DNA from: Methanobacteriota archaeon
GTDB taxonomy: Archaea; Halobacteriota; Methanomicrobia; Methanomicrobiales; Methanoculleaceae
DNA: 64,000 nucleotides
Direction of reading: 5' to 3'
NCBI GenBank assembly: GCA_023393455.1
Contig: JAEWLJ010000003.1
Location: forward strand, 1 to 64,000
The notes under the pieces were generated by a model. It did not search any database and was not told where the DNA came from. It was given only the letters and a program-made list of their open reading frames with translations. Shown here piece by piece: positions 1 to 8,026 of this stretch. Both the position numbers and the translations under genes were made by a program. Numbering within the stretch: the stretch's first letter is position 1; each line of letters begins with the position of its first letter.

Positions 1-360
1 GGAGGAGAGGACGGAGATGGGAGGGAATGAGACAGGCCAGAGTAGCAACAGAACGGCCAAGATAAAGGGAGACAGGGCAGGGATTGTAGAGATCTGAGAA
101 GAGATGAGATAGGACGGGGTAGTAGCAGAACGGCCAAGATAGAGGGAGACTGGACAGGGATTGGAGAGATCTGAGAAGAAGCGAGGCAGGACGGGCTAGC
201 AGCAGAACGACCAAGAAAAGGGAGACTGGACAGGGATTGGAGAGATCTGAGAAGAGACGAGATAGGACGGGGTAGTAGCAGAACGACCAAGAAAAGGGAG
301 ACTGGACAGGGATTGGAGAGATCTGAGAAGAGGTGAGATAGAACGGAGGCTGGAGAGATC
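1..360. repeat. Tandem repeat block, 76-77 bp unit, about 4.5 copies
   Basis: The word gatctgagaa recurs at 91, 168, 244 and 320, giving periods of 77, 76 and 76 bp, with a diverged copy to the left and a truncated one ending near 360. Each unit also carries agcagaacg-ccaag and gggaga-tggacagggattgg segments. The + strand is strongly purine-rich. No convincing gene lies in it. It runs off the left edge, so the true copy number is unknown. It sits directly upstream of the origin-like region and orc1/cdc6. Confidence 0.9.
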
Positions 361-711
361 CTTTACCTTCTCGTGCTCCCCGGTCTTCTGTCTTCTGTCT
401 TCTGGTACCATACCCTGTATCTTCCTGCGCTCTTTTGCCCCCTGACACTCATTTTCGTATCATCTTTCTCTGCTGTTTATTTCCCTCTCAGACTCCTCAA
501 ATCGGGTAATTCTCATCGCGGAACCCTGGTACCCCACGTTTTCTTGTTCCTCCTGCTTTTATCCTTCTATTTTCCTCTTCGTTTCTTCTCCTCTCTCTGT
601 ATTCAGTTTTATCCCTGATTTTCCCATTAAATTTTCCTTGTTCTTTTTCGTTAAACTTTTATATCTTTAATTTCAGAGGTACACATGACCATTGTCATCA
701 GTTTTTGAAGA

Positions 712-733
712 ACGATACACCAGGGTGTATCGT
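712..733. repeat. Inverted repeat beside ORB1
   Basis: The arms acgatacac (712-720) and gtgtatcgt (725-733) are perfectly complementary with a 4-nt spacer. The repeat lies 7 bp upstream of the first ORB. It could be a second initiator-binding site or an autoregulatory operator for orc1/cdc6; the sequence alone does not decide. Confidence 0.7.
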
Positions 734-740
734 CATCAGG

Positions 741-762
741 TCTCCACACGAAACAAAGGGGT
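741..762 (+). other. Origin recognition box (ORB1)
   Basis: The sequence contains tccac, gaaac and the terminal aaaggggt, the dyad half plus G-string layout of archaeal ORBs. It matches the box at 834-855 at 17 of 22 positions. Confidence 0.8.
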
Positions 763-833
763 CCCGGTGATCCCATCCAGTTCACCCTCGATCTGACCGG
801 TTCATGAAGTTCTCCCATCAAGGAGTCTCCAAT

Positions 834-855
834 GTTCCACTGGAAACGAAGGGGT
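834..855 (+). other. Origin recognition box (ORB2)
   Basis: It reads ttccactggaaac followed by gaaggggt and matches the box at 4207-4228 at 21 of 22 positions. It falls inside the 5' extension of the longest orc1/cdc6 reading frame, which argues that translation really begins downstream at 933. Confidence 0.85.
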
Positions 856-932
856 TATCAGTCTCAACAGCGATCATATTAAGAGAACTCAACACGCAAA
901 TTTCGTGTTCTGCAGACCTTCCCGGTGACACC

Positions 933-2216
933 ATGTCGGACGATAAAAAGAGCCCTATGGGGTTATTCAAAAAATACCTGACCAATAGACGTATATTCAA
1001 GAACAGGGAAGTGCTCCGCCACAACTATCGTCCCCAGATCCTCCCTCACCGGACGCCCCAGATCGATGAACTCGCCTCGATCCTCGCACCGGCCCTCACG
1101 AACGAGACACCCTCAAATATCCTCATCTACGGCAAGACCGGGACGGGGAAGACGGCCTCCGCCCGGTATGTGGGAACAGAACTCGAGAACGCGAGCGCCC
1201 TTGCCGGGACGAAGTGCAGGATCGTCCACCTCAACTGCGAGGTGATCGATACCCAGTACCGGGTCCTCGCCCAGATCGCAAACGGTCTCGACGACGCCGA
1301 CGAGCACCCGAGCGACACCCCCCGGACAATCATCCCGATGACCGGGTGGCCGACCGACCAGGTCTACATGGAACTCAAAAACCAGCTCGAGAGCAGCGGC
1401 GGGGTGATGGTCATCATCCTCGACGAGATCGACAAACTCGTGAAGAAGAGCGGCGACGACACCCTCTACAACCTCACCCGGATCAACTCCGACCTCAGGT
1501 TCGCGAAGGTGAGCATCATCGGGATCTCGAACGATCTCCGGTTCACCGATTTCCTGGACCCCCGTGTCCTCTCTTCTCTCTCTGAAGAGGAGATCGTCTT
1601 TCCTCCCTACAACGCCCCGCAACTCTGCGACATCCTCCAGCAGAGGGCGGAGATGGCGTTCGTCGACGGCGCGCTCGACGAGACGGTCATCCCGCTCTGC
1701 GCGGCGCTCGCAGCGCAGGAGCACGGCGACGCACGACGGGCGCTCGACCTCCTCCGGGTCTCGGGCGAACTCGCGGACCGCGAGAACGCTGCGGGTGTGG
1801 CCGAGAAGCACGTCCGGATGGCCCAGGAGAAGATCGAGACCGACAGCATGGTGGAGTGCATCTCCACCCTCCCGACCCAGAGCAAGGCGGTTCTCTACGC
1901 GATGCTGATCCTGGAGCAGATGGGCAAACGGATCTTCACGAGCGGCGAAGTCACGGTGGTCTACCGCGAGATCGCCCGGATCATCGATCTCGACGTTCTG
2001 ACGCACCGCCGGATCACCGACCTCATCTCCGAGCTCAACATGCTCGGCGTCATCAACACCCGGGTCATATCGCGGGGCCGCTACGGCCGGACGAAGGAGA
2101 TGTGGTTCGACGCAACGACGAGCAAGATCGAGGAGGTCGTCACGCGCGACCCGAGGCTCGACGACGAGAGGCTTAAGAAACTCGACATCAACCGACTCAG
2201 AGCAATGTTCAGGTGA
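933..2216 (+). CDS. cdc6: Orc1/Cdc6 family replication initiator
   Basis: This is the archaeal origin-recognition AAA+ ATPase that binds ORB sites and is thought to load the MCM helicase. The 427-aa product shows a Walker A motif (YGKTGTGKTAS), a Walker B motif (VIILDEID), a sensor-like GISND segment and a C-terminal winged-helix region (about residues 330-427). The reading frame is open back to 804, but ATG 933 is preferred: a GGTGA ribosome-binding site lies just upstream, the protein then begins MSDDKKSP as family members do, and the extension would contain ORB2. The next gene starts 4 bp downstream. Position beside ORBs supports an initiator encoded at its own origin. Confidence 0.96.
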   Translation: MSDDKKSPMGLFKKYLTNRRIFKNREVLRHNYRPQILPHRTPQIDELASILAPALTNETPSNILIYGKTGTGKTASARYVGTELENASALAGTKCRIVHLNCEVIDTQYRVLAQIANGLDDADEHPSDTPRTIIPMTGWPTDQVYMELKNQLESSGGVMVIILDEIDKLVKKSGDDTLYNLTRINSDLRFAKVSIIGISNDLRFTDFLDPRVLSSLSEEEIVFPPYNAPQLCDILQQRAEMAFVDGALDETVIPLCAALAAQEHGDARRALDLLRVSGELADRENAAGVAEKHVRMAQEKIETDSMVECISTLPTQSKAVLYAMLILEQMGKRIFTSGEVTVVYREIARIIDLDVLTHRRITDLISELNMLGVINTRVISRGRYGRTKEMWFDATTSKIEEVVTRDPRLDDERLKKLDINRLRAMFR

Positions 2217-2220
2217 AACT

Positions 2221-2712
2221 ATGGACGAGAAGGACCGTATCCTCCTCCACCTCCTGGAGGAGAACTGCCGCACCCCCGAGAAAGAACTCGCGGTGCTGGC
2301 CGAGATGAGTGAAGAGGACGTAAAAGACCGGATCGGCCGGCTGGAAGCGGACGGGATCGTCTGCCGTTACGGGGCGGTCGTCGACTGGGAGCGGGCCGGT
2401 GACGGAAACGTCGCTGCAGTGCTCGAGCTCAAAGTCTCGCCCGAGCGGGACTTCGGCTACGACCGGATAGCCGAGCGGATCGCCCGGTTCCCGCAGGTCC
2501 GGTCGCTCCGCCTGATGACCGGCGCGTACGACCTCCAGATCCTGGTCACCGGGCCGAGCATGCACGAGATCGCCCGGTTCGTCGCCGAACAGATCGCCCC
2601 GATGGACCGGATCCGCGAGACGGCGACGCATATCATCATGAAGACCTACAAGGAGAACGGCACCACCTTCGCTGAGCGCGAAGAGGTCGAGCGGCTCCCC
2701 TACTCGTTCTGA
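2221..2712 (+). CDS. Lrp/AsnC family transcriptional regulator
   Basis: The 163-aa protein has an N-terminal winged helix-turn-helix (about residues 1-60, DEKDRILLHLLEENCRTPEK) and a C-terminal RAM/ligand-binding domain containing the family-like MTGAYDLQILVTG segment. Lrp-type regulators sense amino acids. It begins 4 bp after orc1/cdc6 and is followed within 11 bp by an aminotransferase gene, so it probably controls or is co-transcribed with that enzyme. The paired regulator-aminotransferase arrangement is common in methanogens. The specific ligand cannot be read from sequence. Confidence 0.9.
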   Translation: MDEKDRILLHLLEENCRTPEKELAVLAEMSEEDVKDRIGRLEADGIVCRYGAVVDWERAGDGNVAAVLELKVSPERDFGYDRIAERIARFPQVRSLRLMTGAYDLQILVTGPSMHEIARFVAEQIAPMDRIRETATHIIMKTYKENGTTFAEREEVERLPYSF

Positions 2713-2722
2713 GGTGAGGTGC

Positions 2723-3883
2723 ATGAGGGACTTCGTTTCGAAACGGGCCCGCGCCATACCTCCTTCGGGTATCCGCAAGTTCTTCGACATCGCCCAGACG
2801 ATGGAAGATGTCATATCCCTGGGTGTCGGCGAACCGGACTTCGTGACGCCCTGGTGCGTCTGCGAGGCGTCCATCTACTCGATCGAGCAGGGATCGACCG
2901 CCTACACCTCGAACAAGGGGACGCCCCAGCTCCGGGACGCCATCAGCCGCTACCTGGATACCCGCTTTGGCACGCACTACGATCCCGAAGAGGAGATGAT
3001 CGTCACCTGCGGTGTCTCTGAGGCGGCCGACATCGCCATCCGGGCCATCACCGATCCCGGCGACGAGATCCTGGTCGCGGAGCCCTGCTACGTCTCCTAC
3101 TCCCCCTGCGTCTCCCTTGCCGGGGGAACCCCGGTGCCCGTCCTCTGCCGGGCAAAGGACGAGTTCCGGCTGACACCTGATGCGCTCGCGGAGTCGATCA
3201 CCCCGAAGACGAAGGCTTTGATCGCAAACTTCCCGAACAACCCCACCGGCGGGGTGATGGAGGAGAGGGACTGGCGCGGCATCGCCGATCTCCTGGTCGA
3301 CCATGACATCCTCCTCATCAGCGACGAGGTCTACGCCGAGCTCACCTACGACGGCGACCACTTCTCGCCGGCACGACTCCCGGATCTCCGGGACCGGACG
3401 ATCACCCTTAACGGGTTCTCGAAGGCCTTCGCGATGACCGGGTGGCGAATCGGCTACCTCTGCGCCCCGCCCGAGATCGCCGCGGCGGCGTTGAAGATTC
3501 ACCAGTACGTCGCGCTCTGCGCCCCGGTCATGGGGCAGGTCGCGGCGTATGAAGCGCTCCGGAACGGAGGGGCTGAGAAGGACGCGATGGTCCGGGAGTA
3601 CCGTCTCCGGCGCAACCTCTTCGTCGACGGGCTGAACAAACTCGGTCTTGCCTGCCACCTTCCGAAGGGCGCGTTCTACGCCTTCCCGTCGGTGGAGTCC
3701 ACCGGCCTGACCGATGTCGAGTTTGCGGAGGGGCTCTTACGCGAGCAGCACGTTGCGGTCGTCCCCGGGAGCGCTCTCGGCCCCTCCGGCACCGGGCACG
3801 TCCGGTGCGCCTACGCCGTCTCGCGGGACGATCTCAAGGAGGCTCTCTCTCGTATGGGAACCTTCCTGGGATCGTTAAAATAA
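2723..3883 (+). CDS. PLP-dependent aminotransferase, class I/II
   Basis: This fold-type I aminotransferase (386 aa) shows the N-terminal GVGEPDF segment, FPNNPTGG, the ISDEVYAEL block, and NGFSKAFAMTGWRIGY containing the PLP-binding lysine. These features fit aspartate or aromatic aminotransferases of archaea, and substrate choice is not resolved. ATG 2723 is chosen over the in-frame GTG at 2714 because the GGTGAGGTG upstream serves as its ribosome-binding site. It follows the Lrp-type regulator, which likely governs it. The stop is followed by an A/T-rich stretch that could terminate transcription. Confidence 0.93.
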   Translation: MRDFVSKRARAIPPSGIRKFFDIAQTMEDVISLGVGEPDFVTPWCVCEASIYSIEQGSTAYTSNKGTPQLRDAISRYLDTRFGTHYDPEEEMIVTCGVSEAADIAIRAITDPGDEILVAEPCYVSYSPCVSLAGGTPVPVLCRAKDEFRLTPDALAESITPKTKALIANFPNNPTGGVMEERDWRGIADLLVDHDILLISDEVYAELTYDGDHFSPARLPDLRDRTITLNGFSKAFAMTGWRIGYLCAPPEIAAAALKIHQYVALCAPVMGQVAAYEALRNGGAEKDAMVREYRLRRNLFVDGLNKLGLACHLPKGAFYAFPSVESTGLTDVEFAEGLLREQHVAVVPGSALGPSGTGHVRCAYAVSRDDLKEALSRMGTFLGSLK

Positions 3884-3990
3884 AAATACCTCCATAAATA
3901 TCTTCAAATGAAAATCGCAACCCTTTTATGAGAGATCCCAGAACAAGCAACTGGCATTCTGATGTCCGACAGAGGAATGACGGATAGAGA

Positions 3991-4012
3991 ACCCCTTTAT
4001 TTCCACTGGAGA
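3991..4012 (-). other. Origin recognition box (ORB3)
   Basis: Read on the minus strand it gives tccagtggaaat followed by aaaggggt, matching ORB2 at 17 of 22 positions. Confidence 0.75.
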
Positions 4013-4206
4013 TGTGGATTTATTCGGGGATTTTGGCCGGTCGGGATCGCGCTGCGATTGTATCGGCCATACATGCTCTATCCTCGAAACTCCGGGCATA
4101 TCTTTGGGCGCAGAGCCGCACCCCGGCGAAATGATCTGGGTACATATCGGCATACCGTCCGGAGGAAAAACTCGACGTCTCAGCCGATGATGCCTCTGAG
4201 ACGAAA

Positions 4207-4228
4207 ATTCCACTGGAAACGAAGGGGT
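4207..4228 (+). other. Origin recognition box (ORB4)
   Basis: It reads ttccactggaaac then gaaggggt and differs from ORB2 at only one of 22 positions, over 3.3 kb away. Confidence 0.85.
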
Positions 4229-4499
4229 CAAGAACCCGACGGTGATCGTGCTCGAGGTGATCCGCACAACCCGGGGTTGCCGTATGATGACTGTTGCCGC
4301 AGAAGATCCGGGATACGCGCGAATATCGCGGTGCGGCGCCCCGTGTCTGCCCCGCACCCCCATTCCGGGGCGCGGAACGGTGGAGTGGTGGACCTGGGGG
4401 TTGCTGAAACCCGGTCACCTTTAAACGGGACGGTCATTTTCCCGGTACCGCATTGTAACGTTTATCAGCATGTATCGCTCCATCCTACTTGATAGAACA

Positions 4500-5510
4500 A
4501 TGAGTTGTACTATTATCGTCGGCGGGTTCTTTGGTGACGAGGGGAAAGGAAAGATCGTAGCCCACATCGCTCACCAGGACAGACCATCCATCATCTCCCG
4601 GGGCGGGGTCGGCCCGAACGCAGGGCATACCGTCCGTATCGGAGAGAAGGAGTACGGGGTTCGGATGGTACCCTCGGGTTTTGTCTACCCGGAAGCGAGC
4701 CTCATGATCGGAAGCGGCGTACTCGTCGATCCTCGTGTGTTTCTGCGGGAGGTCGACCTGGTCGGCGTCCGGGACAGGACCTTTGTTGACGGGCGGTGCG
4801 GCGTCATCGAGGAGGATCACATCGCGCGGGACAAGGCGAGCGACCATCTCAGCAAGAAGATCGGGAGCACGGGGACCGGGTGCGGCCCGGCAAACTCCGA
4901 CCGGGTCCTCCGGACGTCCCGGCAGGCGAAAGACGTCCCTGAACTGGCGGATTTCATCACCGATGTTGCCGAGGACGTCAACTGCGCCCTGGACAGGGAT
5001 GAGGTCGTCCTCCTCGAAGGGACCCAGGGTTTCGGGATCTCGCTCTACTTCGGGACCTACCCGTTCGTGACGAGCAAGGATACCTCCGCCTCGCAGATCG
5101 CCGCCGATAACGGCGTCGGCCCGACCCGGATCGACGATGTCATCGTCGTCTTCAAGGCCTATCCGACCCGGGTCGGCGAAGGCCCCTTCTCCACCGAGAT
5201 GACGGTGGAGCGGTCGCACGACCTCGGTATCGAGGAGTTCGGCACCGTCACCCATCGCCAGCGCCGCATCGGCACCTGGGACGGGAAGATGGCCCGGTAC
5301 TCGGCGATGATCAACGGCTGCACCCAGGCGGCGATCACCGGGATCGACCGGATCGACCCGGCCTGTTTCGGCGCGACGGAGTACGGGCAGCTGACGAAGA
5401 CGGCACTGGACTTCATTGCACAGGCCGAACGGGACATCGGCAAACCCGTCACCCTGATCTCGACGGGCCCCGAGATGTCCCAGATCATCGATCTCCGGAG
5501 CGAGTTATGA
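4500..5510 (+). CDS. purA: Adenylosuccinate synthetase
   Basis: PurA makes adenylosuccinate from IMP, aspartate and GTP, the first committed step to AMP. The 336-aa product has the phosphate-binding GDEGKGKIV near the N-terminus, NAGHTV, EGTQGFGISLYFGTYPFVTS and THRQRRIG segments. At about 340 residues it matches the short archaeal form rather than the 430-aa bacterial form. The frame is open 30 nt upstream, but ATG 4500 gives the expected MSCTIIVGG start and lies about 10 nt from the predicted transcription start. The downstream Trm112-like gene overlaps it by 4 nt. Confidence 0.97.
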   Translation: MSCTIIVGGFFGDEGKGKIVAHIAHQDRPSIISRGGVGPNAGHTVRIGEKEYGVRMVPSGFVYPEASLMIGSGVLVDPRVFLREVDLVGVRDRTFVDGRCGVIEEDHIARDKASDHLSKKIGSTGTGCGPANSDRVLRTSRQAKDVPELADFITDVAEDVNCALDRDEVVLLEGTQGFGISLYFGTYPFVTSKDTSASQIAADNGVGPTRIDDVIVVFKAYPTRVGEGPFSTEMTVERSHDLGIEEFGTVTHRQRRIGTWDGKMARYSAMINGCTQAAITGIDRIDPACFGATEYGQLTKTALDFIAQAERDIGKPVTLISTGPEMSQIIDLRSEL

Positions 5511-5692
5511 GAAAGAGCCTGATGGAGATCATCTGCTGTCCGGTCTGCAAGGGCGACCTCGAACTGATCGTGGTCGAAGAGAGCGGTGAGGAGGTGCTGG
5601 AGGGGACGCTCCGGTGCGCGGCGTGCCGCGTCGACTACCCTATCAGCGAGGGCATCCCGAACCTCCTCCCGCAGACCGCCTGTGAGGACTGA
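5507..5692 (+). CDS. Trm112-like zinc-binding protein
   Basis: This 61-aa protein has two CxxC pairs (CCPVC near residue 11 and RCAAC near 39) and the SEGIPNLLP ending typical of Trm112/YcaR-like proteins. In archaea Trm112 is a small activator subunit of several methyltransferases acting on tRNA, rRNA or release factor. Its ATG overlaps the purA stop (ATGA), so translation is probably coupled. The partner enzyme is not in this window. Confidence 0.85.
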   Translation: MRKSLMEIICCPVCKGDLELIVVEESGEEVLEGTLRCAACRVDYPISEGIPNLLPQTACED

Positions 5693-5700
5693 TCGCGCCG

Positions 5701-6225
5701 ATGACGGAGATCCTTCTCAACCGCAGGGGAATTAACTCCATCGAGGTCCCGGACGTGGTAGAGGTAGAGCCGGGGAGCGAGCTTCTCCTCCGGATCATCA
5801 ACCTGGGATCGCCGCTGCATATCACCCTCGCCTCCCCGAACTCCTCGGCCTTCACCAGTTTCTTCCACGAGAACCTCTACGTGAACGGGCCCGAGGAGTT
5901 TGTGATCCCCATCCGGGAGAACGTCTACCCCGGCACCTTCACCGTCGAGGTCATCGCCGGATACGGCGCCCGGAAAGCGGAGTTCCGGGTCGTTGTCAGG
6001 GAGCCGCCGGCACCGGAGTGCGAGTGCGCCGAGGCTCCGGCAGCCCCCGCCGTCTCGGCGAGAATGCTACGGTGGCGGTCGTCCGCCCCGGCCCTTCTTC
6101 TCATCGCCGCCGCCCTGGTTCTCTACGGGCTGTGGCTGGTCTACCGGATGGATCTCTTGAACGCCGCTTCATTCGCGGCGCTCCTCCTCGGGGTCATCCT
6201 CGCATGGTTGCGGCAGCGGTCGTAG
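5701..6225 (+). CDS. Conserved archaeal membrane protein, function unknown
   Basis: The 174-aa product has an N-terminal soluble beta-rich part (about residues 1-100), a Pro/Ala/Cys linker (PAPECECAEAPAAPA) and two hydrophobic segments at about 125-145 and 148-168. I do not recognise a catalytic motif. It sits 8 bp after the Trm112-like gene and overlaps cbiB by 22 nt, so it belongs to the purA-cbiB transcription unit. The soluble part is probably extracytoplasmic or cytosolic depending on topology, which I cannot fix. Confidence 0.75.
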   Translation: MTEILLNRRGINSIEVPDVVEVEPGSELLLRIINLGSPLHITLASPNSSAFTSFFHENLYVNGPEEFVIPIRENVYPGTFTVEVIAGYGARKAEFRVVVREPPAPECECAEAPAAPAVSARMLRWRSSAPALLLIAAALVLYGLWLVYRMDLLNAASFAALLLGVILAWLRQRS

Positions 6226-7124
6226 TTGCCGCGTCGCTGCTGGTGGACCGGCTGGTCGGCGACCCGCAGTCACGGTATCATCCGGTGGCGCTCCTCGGCC
6301 GGTTCATCGGGTGGTGGGGCGTCCCGGCACGGTATCCGGCCGGTCTTCAGCGGGTGATCGGGGTCGCCGGAGCGGTCCTGACCATCGCGCTCTTCGCCGC
6401 ACCCTTCGCGCTCGTAGAACTCGCCGCCCCGTGGTACCTCTACCTCCTCCTCGCGCCCTTCCTCCTCAAGGCCTGTCTCGCCTGGCGGGCGCTCGAGGAG
6501 CATGCCGCTGCGGTGGTGTGGGCGCTCGACGACGGCGGGATCGATGCGGGCCGGTCGGCGGCCGGGACGATGGTGAGCCGGGATACGGCGCACCTTGATT
6601 CCGAGCACGTCCTCTCGGCGGCCTACGAGTCGATGACCGAGAACCTGGTCGACAGCATCATCTCCCCGCTCTTCTACTTCGGGCTCTTCGGTCTTACCGG
6701 GGCCGCGGCCTTCCGGGCGATCAACACCCTGGACGCGATGCTCGGCTACCGCGACGAACGCGCCCGGATCGGGTGGTTTGCAGCCCGCGCCGACGACGTC
6801 GCAAACTTCATCCCGGCGCGGCTGACCGGCCTCATCCTCCTCGCCTACTTTGCGGCGAAGGGCCGGTTCGCCCCGGCATGGGCGGCACTCCGGCGCGATG
6901 CGAAGAGACGCCCCGGGTTCAACGGTGGGATACCGATGGCCGTCATCGCCGGCGGCGTCGGGATCCGGCTCGAAAAACCCGGCGTCTACACGATAGGAGA
7001 CCCGGAACGGACGCTTGCGGAGGGGGGCGCCGATATTGTCCGGACGGTCCGGGCGGCGACGGTCATCTTCGCCCTCGCCGAGATCGCCGCACTATTTTTA
7101 TTGGTCTCCATGAGCTATACATAG
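6204..7124 (+). CDS. cbiB: Adenosylcobinamide-phosphate synthase CbiB/CobD
   Basis: CbiB attaches the aminopropanol side chain to adenosylcobyrate in cobamide synthesis, which methanogens need for corrinoid methyltransferases. The 306-aa integral membrane protein contains LVDRLVGDPQSRYHPVALLG near the N-terminus, MVSRDT, YESMTENLVDSIISPLFY and NTLDAMLGYR, all family hallmarks. The frame extends far upstream, but ATG 6204 gives the normal hydrophobic N-terminus and a normal length. It overlaps the preceding membrane-protein gene by 22 nt and is followed 5 bp later by pdxS. Confidence 0.95.
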   Translation: MVAAAVVVAASLLVDRLVGDPQSRYHPVALLGRFIGWWGVPARYPAGLQRVIGVAGAVLTIALFAAPFALVELAAPWYLYLLLAPFLLKACLAWRALEEHAAAVVWALDDGGIDAGRSAAGTMVSRDTAHLDSEHVLSAAYESMTENLVDSIISPLFYFGLFGLTGAAAFRAINTLDAMLGYRDERARIGWFAARADDVANFIPARLTGLILLAYFAAKGRFAPAWAALRRDAKRRPGFNGGIPMAVIAGGVGIRLEKPGVYTIGDPERTLAEGGADIVRTVRAATVIFALAEIAALFLLVSMSYT

Positions 7125-7129
7125 AAGTA

Positions 7130-8026
7130 ATGAAACTCGAGGAACTGAGATTTGGCACCGAGCTGATCAAGCGCGGCTTTGCGTCGATGCAGAAGGGAGG
7201 CGTCATCATGGACGTGGTCAACGCAGAGCAGGCGAAGCTTGCCGAAGAGGCCGGTGCTGTCGCCGTCATGGCGCTTGAGAGAGTCCCTGCCGATATCAGA
7301 GCGGCAGGGGGCGTGGCCCGCATGGCCGACCCGCAGAAGATCGTCGAGATCATCGATGCGGTCTCGATCCCGGTGATGGGGAAGGCCCGGATCGGCCACT
7401 TCGTCGAGGCGCAGATCCTGGAGGCGCTCGGCGTGGATATGGTCGACGAGAGCGAGGTGCTGACACCGGCCGACGAGCAGTTCCATATCGATAAGAGCGG
7501 GTTTGGTGTCCCGTTCGTCTGCGGCGCCCGGAACCTCGGGGAAGCCCTGCGCCGTATCGACGAGGGTGCGGCGATGATCCGTACAAAGGGCGAGGCCGGG
7601 ACCGGGAACGTCGTCGAGGCGGTCCGTCACATGCGGGCGATCATGGGCGGGATCCGGGCTCTCTCCGGCCTCTCCACTCAGGAGCTCGTCGACTGCGCCC
7701 GGGATATCGAGGCACCGGCAGCACTCGTCATCGAGTGCGCAGAGCGCGGCCGCCTCCCCGTGGTGAACTTCTCCGCGGGCGGGATCGCGACCCCCGCCGA
7801 CGCGGCCCTGATGATGCAGCTCGGGGCGGACGGCGTCTTCGTCGGGTCGGGCATCTTCAAGTCCACGAACCCCGAGGCGACCGCCCGGGCGATCGTCGAG
7901 GCCGTCAACCACTACGACGACGCAAAGGTCATCGCCGAGGTGAGCAAGGGGCTCGGCGAGGCGATGAAGGGCCTTGATGTCCACCTGCTCCGCGAAGACG
8001 AGGTGTTGCAGACCCGTGGGCGTTAA
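7130..8026 (+). CDS. pdxS: Pyridoxal 5'-phosphate synthase subunit PdxS
   Basis: PdxS is the synthase subunit of the DXP-independent PLP pathway, combining ribose 5-phosphate, glyceraldehyde 3-phosphate and ammonia delivered by PdxT. The 298-aa product starts MKLEELRFGTELIKRGF and carries GGVIMDVVNAEQA, RIGHFVEAQ and GEAGTGNVVEAVRHMR, strongly conserved in the family. The reading frame is open for 119 codons upstream into cbiB, which is a shadow. It overlaps pdxT by 11 nt, typical of this two-gene unit. Confidence 0.97.
   Translation: MKLEELRFGTELIKRGFASMQKGGVIMDVVNAEQAKLAEEAGAVAVMALERVPADIRAAGGVARMADPQKIVEIIDAVSIPVMGKARIGHFVEAQILEALGVDMVDESEVLTPADEQFHIDKSGFGVPFVCGARNLGEALRRIDEGAAMIRTKGEAGTGNVVEAVRHMRAIMGGIRALSGLSTQELVDCARDIEAPAALVIECAERGRLPVVNFSAGGIATPADAALMMQLGADGVFVGSGIFKSTNPEATARAIVEAVNHYDDAKVIAEVSKGLGEAMKGLDVHLLREDEVLQTRGR

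Larger units (their letters stand above)
531..932. other. oriC: Candidate replication origin upstream of orc1/cdc6
   Basis: This non-coding stretch holds an AT-rich segment (about 600-710, with runs such as ttaaacttttatatctttaa) followed by two clear origin recognition boxes on the + strand (741-762 and 834-855). A degenerate inverted box may lie at 531-552 (12 of 22 positions match). A perfect 9-bp-arm inverted repeat sits at 712-733. Orc1/Cdc6 binds ORB elements in euryarchaeal and crenarchaeal origins, and origins commonly lie beside its gene. The arrangement of boxes flanking an AT-rich unwinding region is what that model predicts. Assignment as the active origin is inference. Confidence 0.75.
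3884..4499. other. Non-coding region with a second, inverted ORB pair
   Basis: About 616 bp without a convincing gene. It carries ORB-type boxes at 3991-4012 (minus) and 4207-4228 (plus), whose G-tracts point outward, with 194 bp between them. The segment between is not notably AT-rich. The right end holds the purA promoter, with a TATA-like tttatcag at 4461-4468 that would give a leader of about 10 nt. Short open frames here have no recognisable features. Confidence 0.6.

Noticed and set aside
1..411. CRISPR array or a protein gene in the left-edge repeats
   Set aside because: Repeats are 76-77 bp in head-to-tail contact without unique spacers, and the minus-strand frame at 196-411 is only a translation of the repeat.
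804..932. N-terminal extension of the orc1/cdc6 reading frame
   Set aside because: It contains ORB2, lacks family similarity, and a good ribosome-binding site and family-typical N-terminus occur at 933.
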